From contig NZ_JACFTB010000005.1 of NCBI RefSeq assembly GCF_014281965.1, positions 310,001 through 374,000 on the forward strand: 64,000 nucleotides of DNA. The letters run 5' to 3'. The translations under genes and the position numbers were made by a program. The DNA is from Rhodococcus sp. BP22. GTDB taxonomy: Bacteria > Actinomycetota > Actinomycetes > Mycobacteriales > Mycobacteriaceae. Every line of letters begins with the position of its first letter. Positions within the stretch are counted from its first letter, which is position 1. The notes below the pieces were generated by a model, which saw nothing but the letters and a program-made list of their open reading frames with translations, did no database searches and was not told the DNA's origin. Positions 44,516-53,787 of this stretch are shown piece after piece.

Positions 44516-46158
44516 GCTCTCGCGCACCGTGGATCGTCTTCACCGCATCATTGGCGGGCTACCTTGCGTTCGGGTTGACGCTGAGCCTGAGGTTCGGCTA
44601 CCTACTCGGCGACGCATTGTCACGGACCTCTGCAGCACAGTCGGTTCTCCTGAGCCGCGACCCACATGTGTCCGCCATCGGATTCATCTTCACCCCGTTG
44701 ACTGCGTTGGCACAGTTGCCGATCGTTGCGTTGTCTTCGTGGTGGCCGGCGATCACCCGGTGGAACATCTCCGGAGTCGTGGTCTCGGCAGCGTTCATGG
44801 CAGGTGCTGTCGTGATGGTGTATGGAATCTGTCGCGACCGGGGTCTTTCGGCCCGGTACTGCGTGCTCGTCACGGTGGTGTTCGCGATCAACCCGATGAT
44901 CGTCTTCTACGGTGCGAACGGTATGAGCGAAGCAGTGTTTCTGTTCTTCGTCTGCTGGGCGGTGCGGCGCTTGATCCGCTGGGTACATACCGACGACGTC
45001 CACGATCTGGTGGTCGCCGGTATCGCGCTGGCGCTGGCCTACCTCACCCGATACGACGGCGTCGTCGCTATCGCCGGTGCCGCTGTGCTGGTCGCGGTGA
45101 TCACGGTGATGCGACGGGGCAGAGCGCAGTGGCGGACGATGATTCGCCGCGCCGTGCTCGACGGGGTGCTCGTGGCCGGGCCGGGTTTCGCCGCGTTCGT
45201 GGTGTGGACCGGGACGAGTTGGTTGATCACCGGGGAAGCGTTGGCCCAATTGTCCTCGGGCTACGGCAATGCCGCGATTCTTGCGCAGTCCGGCGGTTCG
45301 ACGGGAACAGCGCTGGGCAACACCGTGTTCGCGGTGACGGCCATTGTTGTGCTGGGGCCTGCCCTGTTGGTGGCCCTGCCGGTATCAGCGGTCCTCGCAT
45401 TACGGCGACGCGATCTGGAATTCTTGGTCGGCCCGGTCGTATTCGGGGCGGTGCTCGCATTCCAGGCCGTCAGCTTCATCGGCGGCTCCACCTTCGGCTT
45501 TCTGCGGTTCTATATCTGCGCGATACCGCTCGCCGTGGTCGCATTGGTGCAATTGGTTCCGCCGCGAGGCAATCCGCACACGAGGCGAGAAGGTGCGTTC
45601 CACCGTCCCCGGCCGGTTCGTGCGATGGTGCCGGCAGGGGTCGGCGTCGGGCTGGTGGTGTTGTCGGTGCTGGCAGTGCCGGTCACCGGCTGGGCGATGG
45701 TGCAGCCGAAGCTGGCCCCCCAGGAATATGCGCTGGGATATCTACTCGACCCGACCCCCTCGGCCGACGATGCCGATGCAGTCGCAGCTCGCACGATCAT
45801 CGACTCGTTCGCCACCGAACGCGAACTCGCCGCATATCTGGACGCACAGAATCTGCCCGAAGGATCGGTTCTCGTCGACACCGTCTACGGGTTCGCGGTG
45901 GTCGCCGCGTCGTCGAACCCCTCGCAGTTCGTCGTTCCCTCCGACCAGGATTTCACGACGATTCTCAACGATCCTGCGGCAGCGGGAGTGAAGTACCTGC
46001 TGACGGTTCCCAACACCGGGCGTGGCGAATCCGACGCCGTCAACCGCAGGTATCCGACGATCTACGACAACGGTGCCACCATCTCCACACTCGCATTCGA
46101 GGTCCCCACTACGGGTGCAGATCAACCGAATTGGCGCATCTATCAGGTCGTCGATTGA
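44512..46158 (+). CDS. GT-C fold membrane glycosyltransferase (ArnT/PMT-like)
   Basis: GTG 44512 overlaps the GT2 stop by 4 bases. The 548 residues have about 11 helices. The first loop GDALSRTSAAQSVLLSRDPH carries the acidic residue expected of polyprenyl-phosphate-sugar-dependent GT-C enzymes. YGANGMSEAVFLFF and ALAYLTRYDGVVAIAG are typical of actinobacterial members. The C-terminal 150 residues form a soluble domain outside. It may decorate the polymer made by the GT2, or load a lipid-linked sugar. It is the last gene of the four-gene chain. Confidence 0.75.
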   Translation: MSSRAPWIVFTASLAGYLAFGLTLSLRFGYLLGDALSRTSAAQSVLLSRDPHVSAIGFIFTPLTALAQLPIVALSSWWPAITRWNISGVVVSAAFMAGAVVMVYGICRDRGLSARYCVLVTVVFAINPMIVFYGANGMSEAVFLFFVCWAVRRLIRWVHTDDVHDLVVAGIALALAYLTRYDGVVAIAGAAVLVAVITVMRRGRAQWRTMIRRAVLDGVLVAGPGFAAFVVWTGTSWLITGEALAQLSSGYGNAAILAQSGGSTGTALGNTVFAVTAIVVLGPALLVALPVSAVLALRRRDLEFLVGPVVFGAVLAFQAVSFIGGSTFGFLRFYICAIPLAVVALVQLVPPRGNPHTRREGAFHRPRPVRAMVPAGVGVGLVVLSVLAVPVTGWAMVQPKLAPQEYALGYLLDPTPSADDADAVAARTIIDSFATERELAAYLDAQNLPEGSVLVDTVYGFAVVAASSNPSQFVVPSDQDFTTILNDPAAAGVKYLLTVPNTGRGESDAVNRRYPTIYDNGATISTLAFEVPTTGADQPNWRIYQVVD

Positions 46159-46183
46159 GGCGAACCGGTAAAGCGTTGCTCGA

Positions 46184-47188
46184 CTATCGACCGGCGGCGT
46201 CGTATGCCGCGCCTTGAACACCGACGAGATCTACCAGGTCTCGTTGGGCGACGTTCATGTCCACCTGATGAATTCCCCAGTTCGGGGCCGGCACTGCCGG
46301 GATGAGCGAGGCCCCGGGCCCGTCGACCATGAGAACACGCGGGCCCTCGCCGGTTGTGCATCGAGCACGGAAGCCGTCGACTGCTTGACCCGCGATGATC
46401 CCGCGGATGGGAGCGTCGGCGTTCTCGCGTAAGGACCCTGGATTGGTGCACAGCACTTCGACGTCGGGTCCGGCCGTGTTCGGCGGCAGACCGAACCTCG
46501 CGTCTTCAGGCGCAGGATTGGAGAATGCCGAATAGGCGACGACACAACCGGTTTGCGTCGGATCGGTGCATGCGGGCACCGAATCGAAGTCGCCGCCCAC
46601 ACCCTCGCCCTTGCGGACGAGCACGTTCCCGCCGATCAGCAGCGCCGAGACCAGTTTCGATTGGGCCGGCTGACCATCGATGTGATCGGCGATCAGCTTC
46701 CGCAGGACGAAAGTGCCCTGGGAGTGTCCGATGAGGACCACGCCGCGGCCGTTGTTGTGGTGCTCGAGGTAGTCGTCCCAGGCATTCTCGATATCGGCGT
46801 ACGCAAGATTCCCGGCGGCGGTGCGTTCTTCCGCCGTCCCGGCGAACAATGCGCGCAAGGTGGTCTGCCGGTACACGGGCGCCCACACGTTGCAATTCTC
46901 TCCGAAAGGAGCGGCCTGCAAGGCTGCCACAGCGCGCAACTCGGGAGAGGTGTCGAAGTTCGCGTTGGTGCTCTGTTGCAACGATGCGGTGGGGTAGACG
47001 TAGAAGCAGTCGACCGGAGCCCCCGACCTACCGCCGCACGGGTCGCCTTGCTGGCCGGGCTGACACAGCCAGGTCGTCGTCGCCGCGGGAGCAGGTTCGG
47101 CAGACACCGGCGAAGCGACCATAGCGAAGAACATCGTGGCCAGCACACCGGCGCGAAGCACCAGGCCGGCGGGACGTGGGATCGGCAC
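46184..47188 (-). CDS. DUF3089 family secreted alpha/beta hydrolase
   Basis: GTG 47188 opens a 334-residue protein with a signal peptide (LVLRAGVLATMFFAMVASPV, then SAEPAPA). The body begins TTWLCQPGQQGDPCGG and contains the nucleophile elbow GVVLIGHSQGTFVLRKLIAD (GHSQG) and a late His in APNWGIHQVDMNVAQ. DUF3089 proteins are lipase/cutinase-like hydrolases of actinobacteria. The stop converges on the polysaccharide operon with a 25-base gap. It follows the large gene at 47260 by 71 bases on the same strand and may share its transcript. Confidence 0.8.
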   Translation of the reverse strand: MPIPRPAGLVLRAGVLATMFFAMVASPVSAEPAPAATTTWLCQPGQQGDPCGGRSGAPVDCFYVYPTASLQQSTNANFDTSPELRAVAALQAAPFGENCNVWAPVYRQTTLRALFAGTAEERTAAGNLAYADIENAWDDYLEHHNNGRGVVLIGHSQGTFVLRKLIADHIDGQPAQSKLVSALLIGGNVLVRKGEGVGGDFDSVPACTDPTQTGCVVAYSAFSNPAPEDARFGLPPNTAGPDVEVLCTNPGSLRENADAPIRGIIAGQAVDGFRARCTTGEGPRVLMVDGPGASLIPAVPAPNWGIHQVDMNVAQRDLVDLVGVQGAAYDAAGR

Positions 47189-47259
47189 GAAGGTGACGAT
47201 AGCAGGGCAGGTGCCTGGCCACGGGGAGTCCAGGAAACGGCCCTGAAACGCCTCCGAAA

Positions 47260-49326
47260 CTACCGATCTTCCTCGCTTGCGCCCCGAGGCAGCCTGTCTG
47301 CGCCCCAACTGCGTTCGATGAATCCGATGATGTTCTCGACATCTTCCGCCGGAATCTTGTCCGGCTCACCTTCCTCGAGCGGATCGGCGTGAAAGATGTA
47401 GAGGCGAGAGGCGAACTGGTCGAACGGCAGGGATCCCTCACCGGCTCGTTCACCGTTTCCTGCGGTCCCGACGACGACGCCGTCACCCCAATCCTGGCCG
47501 CTGTCGTTGTTCGGGTTGAAAAAATAGACCCGCATGATGCCGTCGGGATCGGCGGTGACACGCAGGATGGCGATCGCATGCCAGCCGATGTAGCGGGCCG
47601 CGCTGTCGGTGACGGCGACGCCGGCCGGCTGCGGGTGAATCAGCGGCTGACCACCGTTGTACGCGGGATGATAGGAGGCGTGAAACTGGCGAATGAAGCC
47701 GTCGAGGTCGATCAGATTTCCGGTCGCGACGTCGACGTTGATGTGGAATTCGCGAGCCGACCACCAGCCGTGGAACTCGGGATTGACCCAGCGATGCGGG
47801 TCGCCTTCGCGGTCGGCGCAGCGTCGGACCATCTCTGCGTAAATTCGGTCGAGGTGCGGCACCAACAGCAACGAAACCGGATCGAGGTCGATCGGATCGG
47901 TGGTAGCGACGCCGCCCACGCTATCGGTCGAGGAGATCGGTTGACCCTCGAAGTGCATGACGATCTCGTCATCACGTGCAGCCCAGACGACCATCTGCAG
48001 CAGATAGTCGGGATCGTTGTACGCCCACATGGACAGTGCTCGCGCAGACTGGCACGTGGGATTGTCACCTTGGCCGACACCGAGTGGTTGGCCGAGCATC
48101 GACAACAGTCCACCGAGCAACCGCGACTCCGGATCGGGGCCCGGACCGAATGCGACAAGCATTCTCTCGCGCACCTTCGGTGACAGCTTCAAAGAAATCT
48201 GCCGCCACAGGGAAGGGACTACCGGCGGCTCGTACAGAGTCCCCCGGTCGAGAAGCAGCGCCAGGCCGTACAGGCACTGTGCTGTCTCCGGATACACGGT
48301 CTCGGAAACGAGCCGCTGAACGAGTTCCGGATATCGCTGCAGACAGGTCCTGCCGGTGTCGGACAGTCCGAGCGCCTCGGCCAGTACATAACTGTTGTTC
48401 TCGACCAGATAACGCATGAGGGTCGCGTGATAGGGCGAGACCAACCCGGTGTCGTGCATTGCCCGGGCGAAACCGCGTGCCTCGAACTGCAGAGCCTCCG
48501 AATCCATGACCGCGAGCCGCGACCGATAGACGTCGACCCCGGGGTCCTCCCGACACGCTTCGGTAGTGCCGAACAGTGCCGTGATCAACCGGTCGAGACC
48601 CTGCCCTGACGTACCGAGATCCACGGTGGGGTCGTCGCGGTAGATCGCGATGCGGGTGACCATCGCCTTGACGTTGTCCACCTGAATCGGGCGTTGACGC
48701 AACACACGCCAAATCTCTTCGAGGAGTTCGTCGAGAACGCTGTCGTAACCGATCTGTTCGGCTACGTAACCGAACAGATCGCGAATGAGATGAGCTGTGC
48801 GCCCGAGTCGAACTCGTTCTGCCTCCGACGGCGCTGTGAACAACACTTCGAGGTTCATGGCGAGGACCTGGGACAGGAACCGGCGAGCATTTTCCGGCGT
48901 CACCGCCGGGTGGTCGTATTCGCCGGCAACGATCGCCACCATCCGAAGTTCACTCGTCGCTTCGAGCACTACGGTGTCGTTGTTGCCGCTTCGCAGGCTC
49001 GGGCCGACGAACGCCGGAACGAGGATATCCGGCTGCGCCCAGTCCGATCCGGCGAACAGTCCCGCGTTCTCGAGCAGTTCGGCACGCTCCCGAATCGCTG
49101 CACAGCCGCCGGGTTGCGACAGCACACGATGCAACGAGTCGAGGACGCGTCGGAGCTTGCTGCTCTTGGTGAACTCCGGAGCAGTTGCGAATGCCTCGGT
49201 TGCGTGATCGAGCTGCTCGAGACGCGAAGCCAATGCTCGATCGACTGCTGTGGTCGCATCGGTGACCGACGGTTTTTCCGTCGACTGTGCCGGTGGCGTG
49301 TGGTCGTCCCCGAATTCGTGCCTCAC
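47260..49326 (-). CDS. large protein with a possible papain-like Cys-His-Asn domain
   Basis: This 688-residue protein is not a family I recognise by name. The first 400 residues are mainly helical (LDSLHRVLSQPGGCAAIRER and similar). The C-terminal part has GQGDNPTCQSARALSMWA with C425 at a helix start, ARYIGWHAIAILRVTA with H583, and MRVYFFNPNNDSG with N604. That order and spacing is what papain-like peptidases and transglutaminase-fold enzymes show. GTG 49326 overlaps the stop of the ATP-grasp gene by 4 bases. I infer a peptidase, amidase or acyl-transfer partner of the ligase; this is unproven. Confidence 0.55.
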   Translation of the reverse strand: MRHEFGDDHTPPAQSTEKPSVTDATTAVDRALASRLEQLDHATEAFATAPEFTKSSKLRRVLDSLHRVLSQPGGCAAIRERAELLENAGLFAGSDWAQPDILVPAFVGPSLRSGNNDTVVLEATSELRMVAIVAGEYDHPAVTPENARRFLSQVLAMNLEVLFTAPSEAERVRLGRTAHLIRDLFGYVAEQIGYDSVLDELLEEIWRVLRQRPIQVDNVKAMVTRIAIYRDDPTVDLGTSGQGLDRLITALFGTTEACREDPGVDVYRSRLAVMDSEALQFEARGFARAMHDTGLVSPYHATLMRYLVENNSYVLAEALGLSDTGRTCLQRYPELVQRLVSETVYPETAQCLYGLALLLDRGTLYEPPVVPSLWRQISLKLSPKVRERMLVAFGPGPDPESRLLGGLLSMLGQPLGVGQGDNPTCQSARALSMWAYNDPDYLLQMVVWAARDDEIVMHFEGQPISSTDSVGGVATTDPIDLDPVSLLLVPHLDRIYAEMVRRCADREGDPHRWVNPEFHGWWSAREFHINVDVATGNLIDLDGFIRQFHASYHPAYNGGQPLIHPQPAGVAVTDSAARYIGWHAIAILRVTADPDGIMRVYFFNPNNDSGQDWGDGVVVGTAGNGERAGEGSLPFDQFASRLYIFHADPLEEGEPDKIPAEDVENIIGFIERSWGADRLPRGASEEDR

Positions 49327-50564
49327 ACGTAGAAGTCCAGTTCTTCCTGTTGTTTGAGCAGATCACGCATCCGGTACGGATCTTCGCCGAAGAAGTACAG
49401 CAATCCCCAGTGCGTACCGAAAGCCGTACGCTTGGTGACGGTCTCCTCGACGGGTGCCGAGAGGTCGTTCGTCTCGTAGTAGTCGTCGTCCAAGGTGACG
49501 TCGGGAATGACGAGGTTGCTGACGACGCGTCGACGGGGGTACACACCGAAGCAGCCGGCAACACCGGTGGCGTCGACGACCTCCTTGGGGAAGAAGGCGT
49601 CGATCTCTTCCTCGGTGGTCTTCGGGTCGAACGCCAGTACCAGGCCCTGGTAAGCATTGAATCCGTAGGCACGCTCCAGCAGCTCGAAAACCTTGAAACC
49701 TGGTGGCCGGTAAGCAACTTCGCCGAAGTACATCTCGCCGTCGCTGGTGACGAAGTACTCGGGGTGGATGAACCCGAATTCGATCTCGAAGGTCTTGATC
49801 AGCTTCTCGATCTGGACGGTGATCTGATCGCGGTACTTCTCGAGCTCGGGGGTGGCGGGTACGAATACCGAGTATCCGAGGGTCACGTACTCGGAGATGT
49901 TGAGGAACTTGATCTTTCCGTTGTGAATCCACGCTTCGACGGCGAACTCCCAGCCGTCGAGATGCGATTCCATCAGAGCCGGGAATTCCTCGTCCGGGAT
50001 CGAGTCGACGTCGTCAGGTGTCCTGATCACCCGGTGGCCGAGGCAGCCCGCCTTGTCGAACGCTTTGACGTGAATCGGGTCGTTGGGGTCGCCGTCGAGT
50101 TTGAGGAGAGTTTGGTTGACGCGTTTGAGGAAGCGGATCACATCTTCACGGTCGTGAGCCTCCTCGAAGATCCCGACGCGAATCCCACCGAGCTGTGCAC
50201 GACGCTTCATCAGGGACTTGTCTCGCAACAACATCGCCTGCCCGAACAGGCGTGGGTTGCCCAGCAGTACCGAGTTGATGGCGCCGGCCCACTCGACAGT
50301 TTCCTCGTACAGCGGGATCGCGACATCGACACCCATATCGCGCAGTGTTTCGGCGATCTCGAGCGAACGGTCGTTGAGACGTTCGAAGTTCCACGGAAGA
50401 TAGGGAATATCGTGCTCAGTGCAGTATTGCTCGGCCCAATCCGGAGCCACGACCACATACCTGCGGTCGAACTTGTCGAGGGCTTCCACAGCCGGCAAGC
50501 TCCAGCCGAGTAGTGCTACGTAGCCCTTGTCCGGATTCTTCTCGAGCCGTGCAGGCTGAGACAT
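49323..50564 (-). CDS. ATP-grasp carboxylate-amine ligase family protein
   Basis: ATG 50564 follows GGGAAGGA and gives 413 residues with no membrane segment. The N-terminal pre-ATP-grasp part (YVALLGWSLPAVEALDKF) leads to ATP-binding segments: MLLRDKSLMKRRAQLGGI, VHVKAFDKAG-like and MESHLDGWEFAVEAWIHNGK. The Mg-binding end FGFIHPEYFVTSDGEMYFGE and EVAYRPPGFK completes the grasp. Such enzymes join a carboxylate to an amine through an acyl phosphate. The product is unknown. It is translationally coupled to the papain-like protein at 47260, and the pair is probably one functional unit. Confidence 0.8.
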   Translation of the reverse strand: MSQPARLEKNPDKGYVALLGWSLPAVEALDKFDRRYVVVAPDWAEQYCTEHDIPYLPWNFERLNDRSLEIAETLRDMGVDVAIPLYEETVEWAGAINSVLLGNPRLFGQAMLLRDKSLMKRRAQLGGIRVGIFEEAHDREDVIRFLKRVNQTLLKLDGDPNDPIHVKAFDKAGCLGHRVIRTPDDVDSIPDEEFPALMESHLDGWEFAVEAWIHNGKIKFLNISEYVTLGYSVFVPATPELEKYRDQITVQIEKLIKTFEIEFGFIHPEYFVTSDGEMYFGEVAYRPPGFKVFELLERAYGFNAYQGLVLAFDPKTTEEEIDAFFPKEVVDATGVAGCFGVYPRRRVVSNLVIPDVTLDDDYYETNDLSAPVEETVTKRTAFGTHWGLLYFFGEDPYRMRDLLKQQEELDFYV

Positions 50565-50675
50565 AAAGATCCTTCCCAATCGGTGTTCCGTGGTCGAAGT
50601 CCTCCGCTCCACGGTACAGAGTGCGCACTGCGCGACCGACGGGCTACCTCTAGGCGCACTGTCTGTCGGCCACGC

Positions 50676-52343
50676 TCACACTCCCTGTGCCAATGCGCGT
50701 CCGGCTTGCCGACCACTGAATATGCAGCCGCCGAGGAAGGTGCCCTCCAGCGATCGATATCCGTGCACACCGCCGCCGCCGAACCCGGCGATCTCACCGG
50801 CTGCCCACAGTCCCGGCACTGTAGTCCCGTCCGAATTCTGCACGCGCCCATCGAGATCGGTCTGGATTCCACCGAGGGTCTTGCGGGTGATGATGTTCAG
50901 TCGCACTGCGATCAACGGACCGGACTTGGGATCGAGGATCTTGTGCAACGACGCAGTGCGAGCTATCCGCTCGCCGCGGGAGCGTCGAGAATTGTGAATC
51001 GCGGAGACTTGCAGGTCCTTGGTGAACGGGTTGTCCGTCTCACGGTCTCGTGCGGTGATCTGGCGCTCGAGATCGCGAGCATCGATCAGGTTGTCGCCGG
51101 TGATCTTGTTCATGCCTGCGACCAGCTCGGATATTGTTTTTGCAACGACGAAGTCCTCGCCGTGCTCTTTGAATGCCTCGACCGGTCCGCTGGCTCCGGG
51201 TAGTACCCGTCCGAGAACGAGTTTGAGGTTCTTGTCCGTGATGTCGGGGTTCTGCTCGGATCCCGAGAGCGCGAACTCCTTCTCGATGATTTTTTGCGTG
51301 AGAACGAACCACGAGTAGTCGTATCCGCTGTCCTGAATTGTTTTCAGCGTGCCGAGAGTGTCGAAGCCGGGGAAGTTCGGGACCGGGAAGCGTTGTCCGC
51401 GTGCGTCGAACCACATCGAAGACGGGCCGGGGATGATGCGAATCCCATGGTTCTTCCAGATGGGATTCCAATTCTTGATTCCCTCGGTGTAGTGCCACAT
51501 CCGGTCCTTGTTGACCAGTCGGCCACCTGCACGCTCGGTGATGCCGAGCATGCGTCCGTCGACATGCTCGGGTACCCCGGAGATCATCGACGTCGGGGGT
51601 GTGCCCAATCGGGCGGGCCAATTCTCCCGCACCAGATCGTGATTGGCGCCGATTCCACCGGCGGTGACCAATACGGCGCCGGCATGAAGTTCGAACTCCT
51701 CGACCTCGACCCGCGTGCTTCCCGAACCCCGGACCGAGGTGCTGGGCTCGAGAACCGATCCTCGGACGCCGTCTACGACGCCGTCGGTGATGGTGAGATC
51801 GTCCACGCGATGGCGGAATCCGAAGCGCACCAAGCCTTTCGCGGCAGCCTCGCGAACCCGCCGTTCGAACGGGGCGAGAACGCCGGGGCCTGTTCCCCAG
51901 GTGAGGTGGAAGCGTGGCACCGAGTTGCCGTGGCCCTCGGCGAGGTAGCCGCCGCGTTCGGCCCAACCGACGATAGGAACCCACCGCATTCCCTGCGCGT
52001 GCAGCCATGAGCGCTTCTCACCCGCCGCAAACTCCAAGTAGGCCTGTGCCCACTGATAACCCCAGTAGTCCTCGCCCTTGGGGTCGTCGATGCCGCGGTC
52101 GAACGTCGCGGTGCCGAGCCAATCCTGCAACGCCAATTCGGGGGAGTCCTTGATGCCCATCCTGCGCTGCTCAGGGGTATCGATCATGAACAGGCCACCG
52201 AGTGACCAGAAGGCCTGGCCACCGAGATTCTGTTCCGGTTCCTGATCGAGCAGAAGCACTCGCTTGCCCGCGTCAGCCAGTTCGGCGGTGGCCACCAGAC
52301 CTGCCAGACCAGCACCGACCACGATTACGTCCGCATCCATCAT
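50676..52343 (-). CDS. FAD-binding dehydrogenase (Rv0785/KstD-related)
   Basis: ATG 52343 (MMDADV) follows GGGGAAGAGG and gives 555 residues. The FAD motif is VIVVGAGLAGLVATAELADAG with LLLDQEPEQNLGGQAFWS. The C-terminus has VRLNIITRKTLGGIQTDLDG and GLWAAGEIAGFGGGGVHGYR, as in fumarate-reductase/KstD flavoproteins. Mycobacterial relatives such as Rv0785 are annotated FAD-binding dehydrogenases without known substrate. It stands alone, convergent with nothing, 110 bases upstream of the ATP-grasp gene on the same strand. Confidence 0.82.
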   Translation of the reverse strand: MMDADVIVVGAGLAGLVATAELADAGKRVLLLDQEPEQNLGGQAFWSLGGLFMIDTPEQRRMGIKDSPELALQDWLGTATFDRGIDDPKGEDYWGYQWAQAYLEFAAGEKRSWLHAQGMRWVPIVGWAERGGYLAEGHGNSVPRFHLTWGTGPGVLAPFERRVREAAAKGLVRFGFRHRVDDLTITDGVVDGVRGSVLEPSTSVRGSGSTRVEVEEFELHAGAVLVTAGGIGANHDLVRENWPARLGTPPTSMISGVPEHVDGRMLGITERAGGRLVNKDRMWHYTEGIKNWNPIWKNHGIRIIPGPSSMWFDARGQRFPVPNFPGFDTLGTLKTIQDSGYDYSWFVLTQKIIEKEFALSGSEQNPDITDKNLKLVLGRVLPGASGPVEAFKEHGEDFVVAKTISELVAGMNKITGDNLIDARDLERQITARDRETDNPFTKDLQVSAIHNSRRSRGERIARTASLHKILDPKSGPLIAVRLNIITRKTLGGIQTDLDGRVQNSDGTTVPGLWAAGEIAGFGGGGVHGYRSLEGTFLGGCIFSGRQAGRALAQGV

Positions 52344-52517
52344 CGAACCTCTTCCCCTTTTGTTCCCCTGAACGCTTCTGCTGCACGCCAGTGCACCATG
52401 TCGTGTCGGTCTCGACAATAGAGATCCGCGTCCAAGGGCGAAGAACAGCCTCGCTCGAGCACCCAGCCAGTCGTAATGTGATGTCGGGTTTGCGCTGTTC
52501 TCCGTGGTAGAGCAGGC

Positions 52518-53573
52518 CTAGCTTCGTACGACGCCCAACGCCAGACGCGACATCAGCCCGGTCGGCCGATGCCGAATCACTGTGTCCTGCAGAGTGACTA
52601 CGCCCCCGGCCCACGACGGGTCCGTATCCGCTGCCTTCTGCGGATCGACCCGCGCCTCGGTACCACTTCGCGCCGAGTCGGTGATCGAGCGTTCGAGCGA
52701 TTCGATCAGGCCGATCAGTGGCGTACTCGGGTCTGCAAACTCTTCGGTTGCCGCATTGCCACGCCGAACGATCATCTCGTGATCGAGGCTCTCCACGAGC
52801 GAGGTCACCGTGCCTTGGGGCATCTGTGTGATTGCTGCAACGGCTCTGCCCACCAAGGAGACAGGGGCGAAAGGCACCGGAATTCTCGGCCGACGAAGTC
52901 CGGCGACGCGGGCATATGTGCCGAGCAGTTCCGGATACGTCAATACTTCCTCCCCACCGATGTCGAACGATCCTGTGATGGGATCCGGTCGGAGTGATGC
53001 AGCGACTATCCGCACTACATCGGCCACCGCGATCGGTTGGACCTTGTGGTTCATCCAGGTCGGCACAGGTGTGACGGGGAGGCGTTCGGTCATACGACGT
53101 ACCAGTTCGAAGGACGTCGATCCCGACCCCAGGATGATCGCGGCCCGCAGCACTGTTGCCTCGACGGAGCTTGCCAGGAAGGTCTCCTCCACCTGCAAAC
53201 GAGAACGCAAGTGATCGGACAACTCGGTGCTGTCGTCGGGAATCAGGCCGGAGACATAGACGATGCGCTCGACGCCGTTCTTTTCGGCGGCGGCGGCCAT
53301 GCGCTCTGCTGCCTCTGCATCCTTACGGACGAAATCGCCCTCGTCCATCGAATGGACCAGGTAGACGACCGCGTCGACACCGGCCGTTGCGGTGTCGAAG
53401 GTGTCGTGATCGTCGAGGTCGAACCGGGCCGTATCGACCTGATCACCCCATGCGAAGGAAGACTTCTTCTCCGGGTCGCGCATCGCAGCGACAACCTCGT
53501 GTTCGGCGTCGATCAGGGTGGGGACGAGACGGGACCCGATGTACCCGGTTGCGCCAGTGACCAGCACTCTCAT
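52518..53573 (-). CDS. NAD(P)-binding protein, atypical/extended SDR (NmrA-like)
   Basis: ATG 53573 follows AAAGAGGA and gives 351 residues. The N-terminus MRVLVTGATGYIGSRLVPTL is the GxxGxxG motif, and DAVVYLVHSMDEGDFVRKDA and RIVYVSGLIPDD follow as in complex-I-assembly-like atypical SDRs. The C-terminal 70 residues vary and end RHRPTGLMSRLALGVVRS. A redox or structural role is likely; the substrate is unknown. It is divergent from the MAA operon with a 214-base shared promoter region. Confidence 0.8.
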   Translation of the reverse strand: MRVLVTGATGYIGSRLVPTLIDAEHEVVAAMRDPEKKSSFAWGDQVDTARFDLDDHDTFDTATAGVDAVVYLVHSMDEGDFVRKDAEAAERMAAAAEKNGVERIVYVSGLIPDDSTELSDHLRSRLQVEETFLASSVEATVLRAAIILGSGSTSFELVRRMTERLPVTPVPTWMNHKVQPIAVADVVRIVAASLRPDPITGSFDIGGEEVLTYPELLGTYARVAGLRRPRIPVPFAPVSLVGRAVAAITQMPQGTVTSLVESLDHEMIVRRGNAATEEFADPSTPLIGLIESLERSITDSARSGTEARVDPQKAADTDPSWAGGVVTLQDTVIRHRPTGLMSRLALGVVRS

Positions 53574-53787
53574 GGTGGAATCCTCTTTCCGTAGGACGCC
53601 GCGATACCCAGGGTTCCGGTGTTCAGACAGAACCTGTTCGATCGCAATTGTTTCGTCGGACGCCGTTACCCTTCTGTTACTTTTCGTTATCCATTCGTGA
53701 TGCACGCACCCGACTGGCTGACACTCGCCGTCATAACACTGGCAACAAGTCCTCAAGCACCTCACTACATTTCGCGGAAGGAACCCG

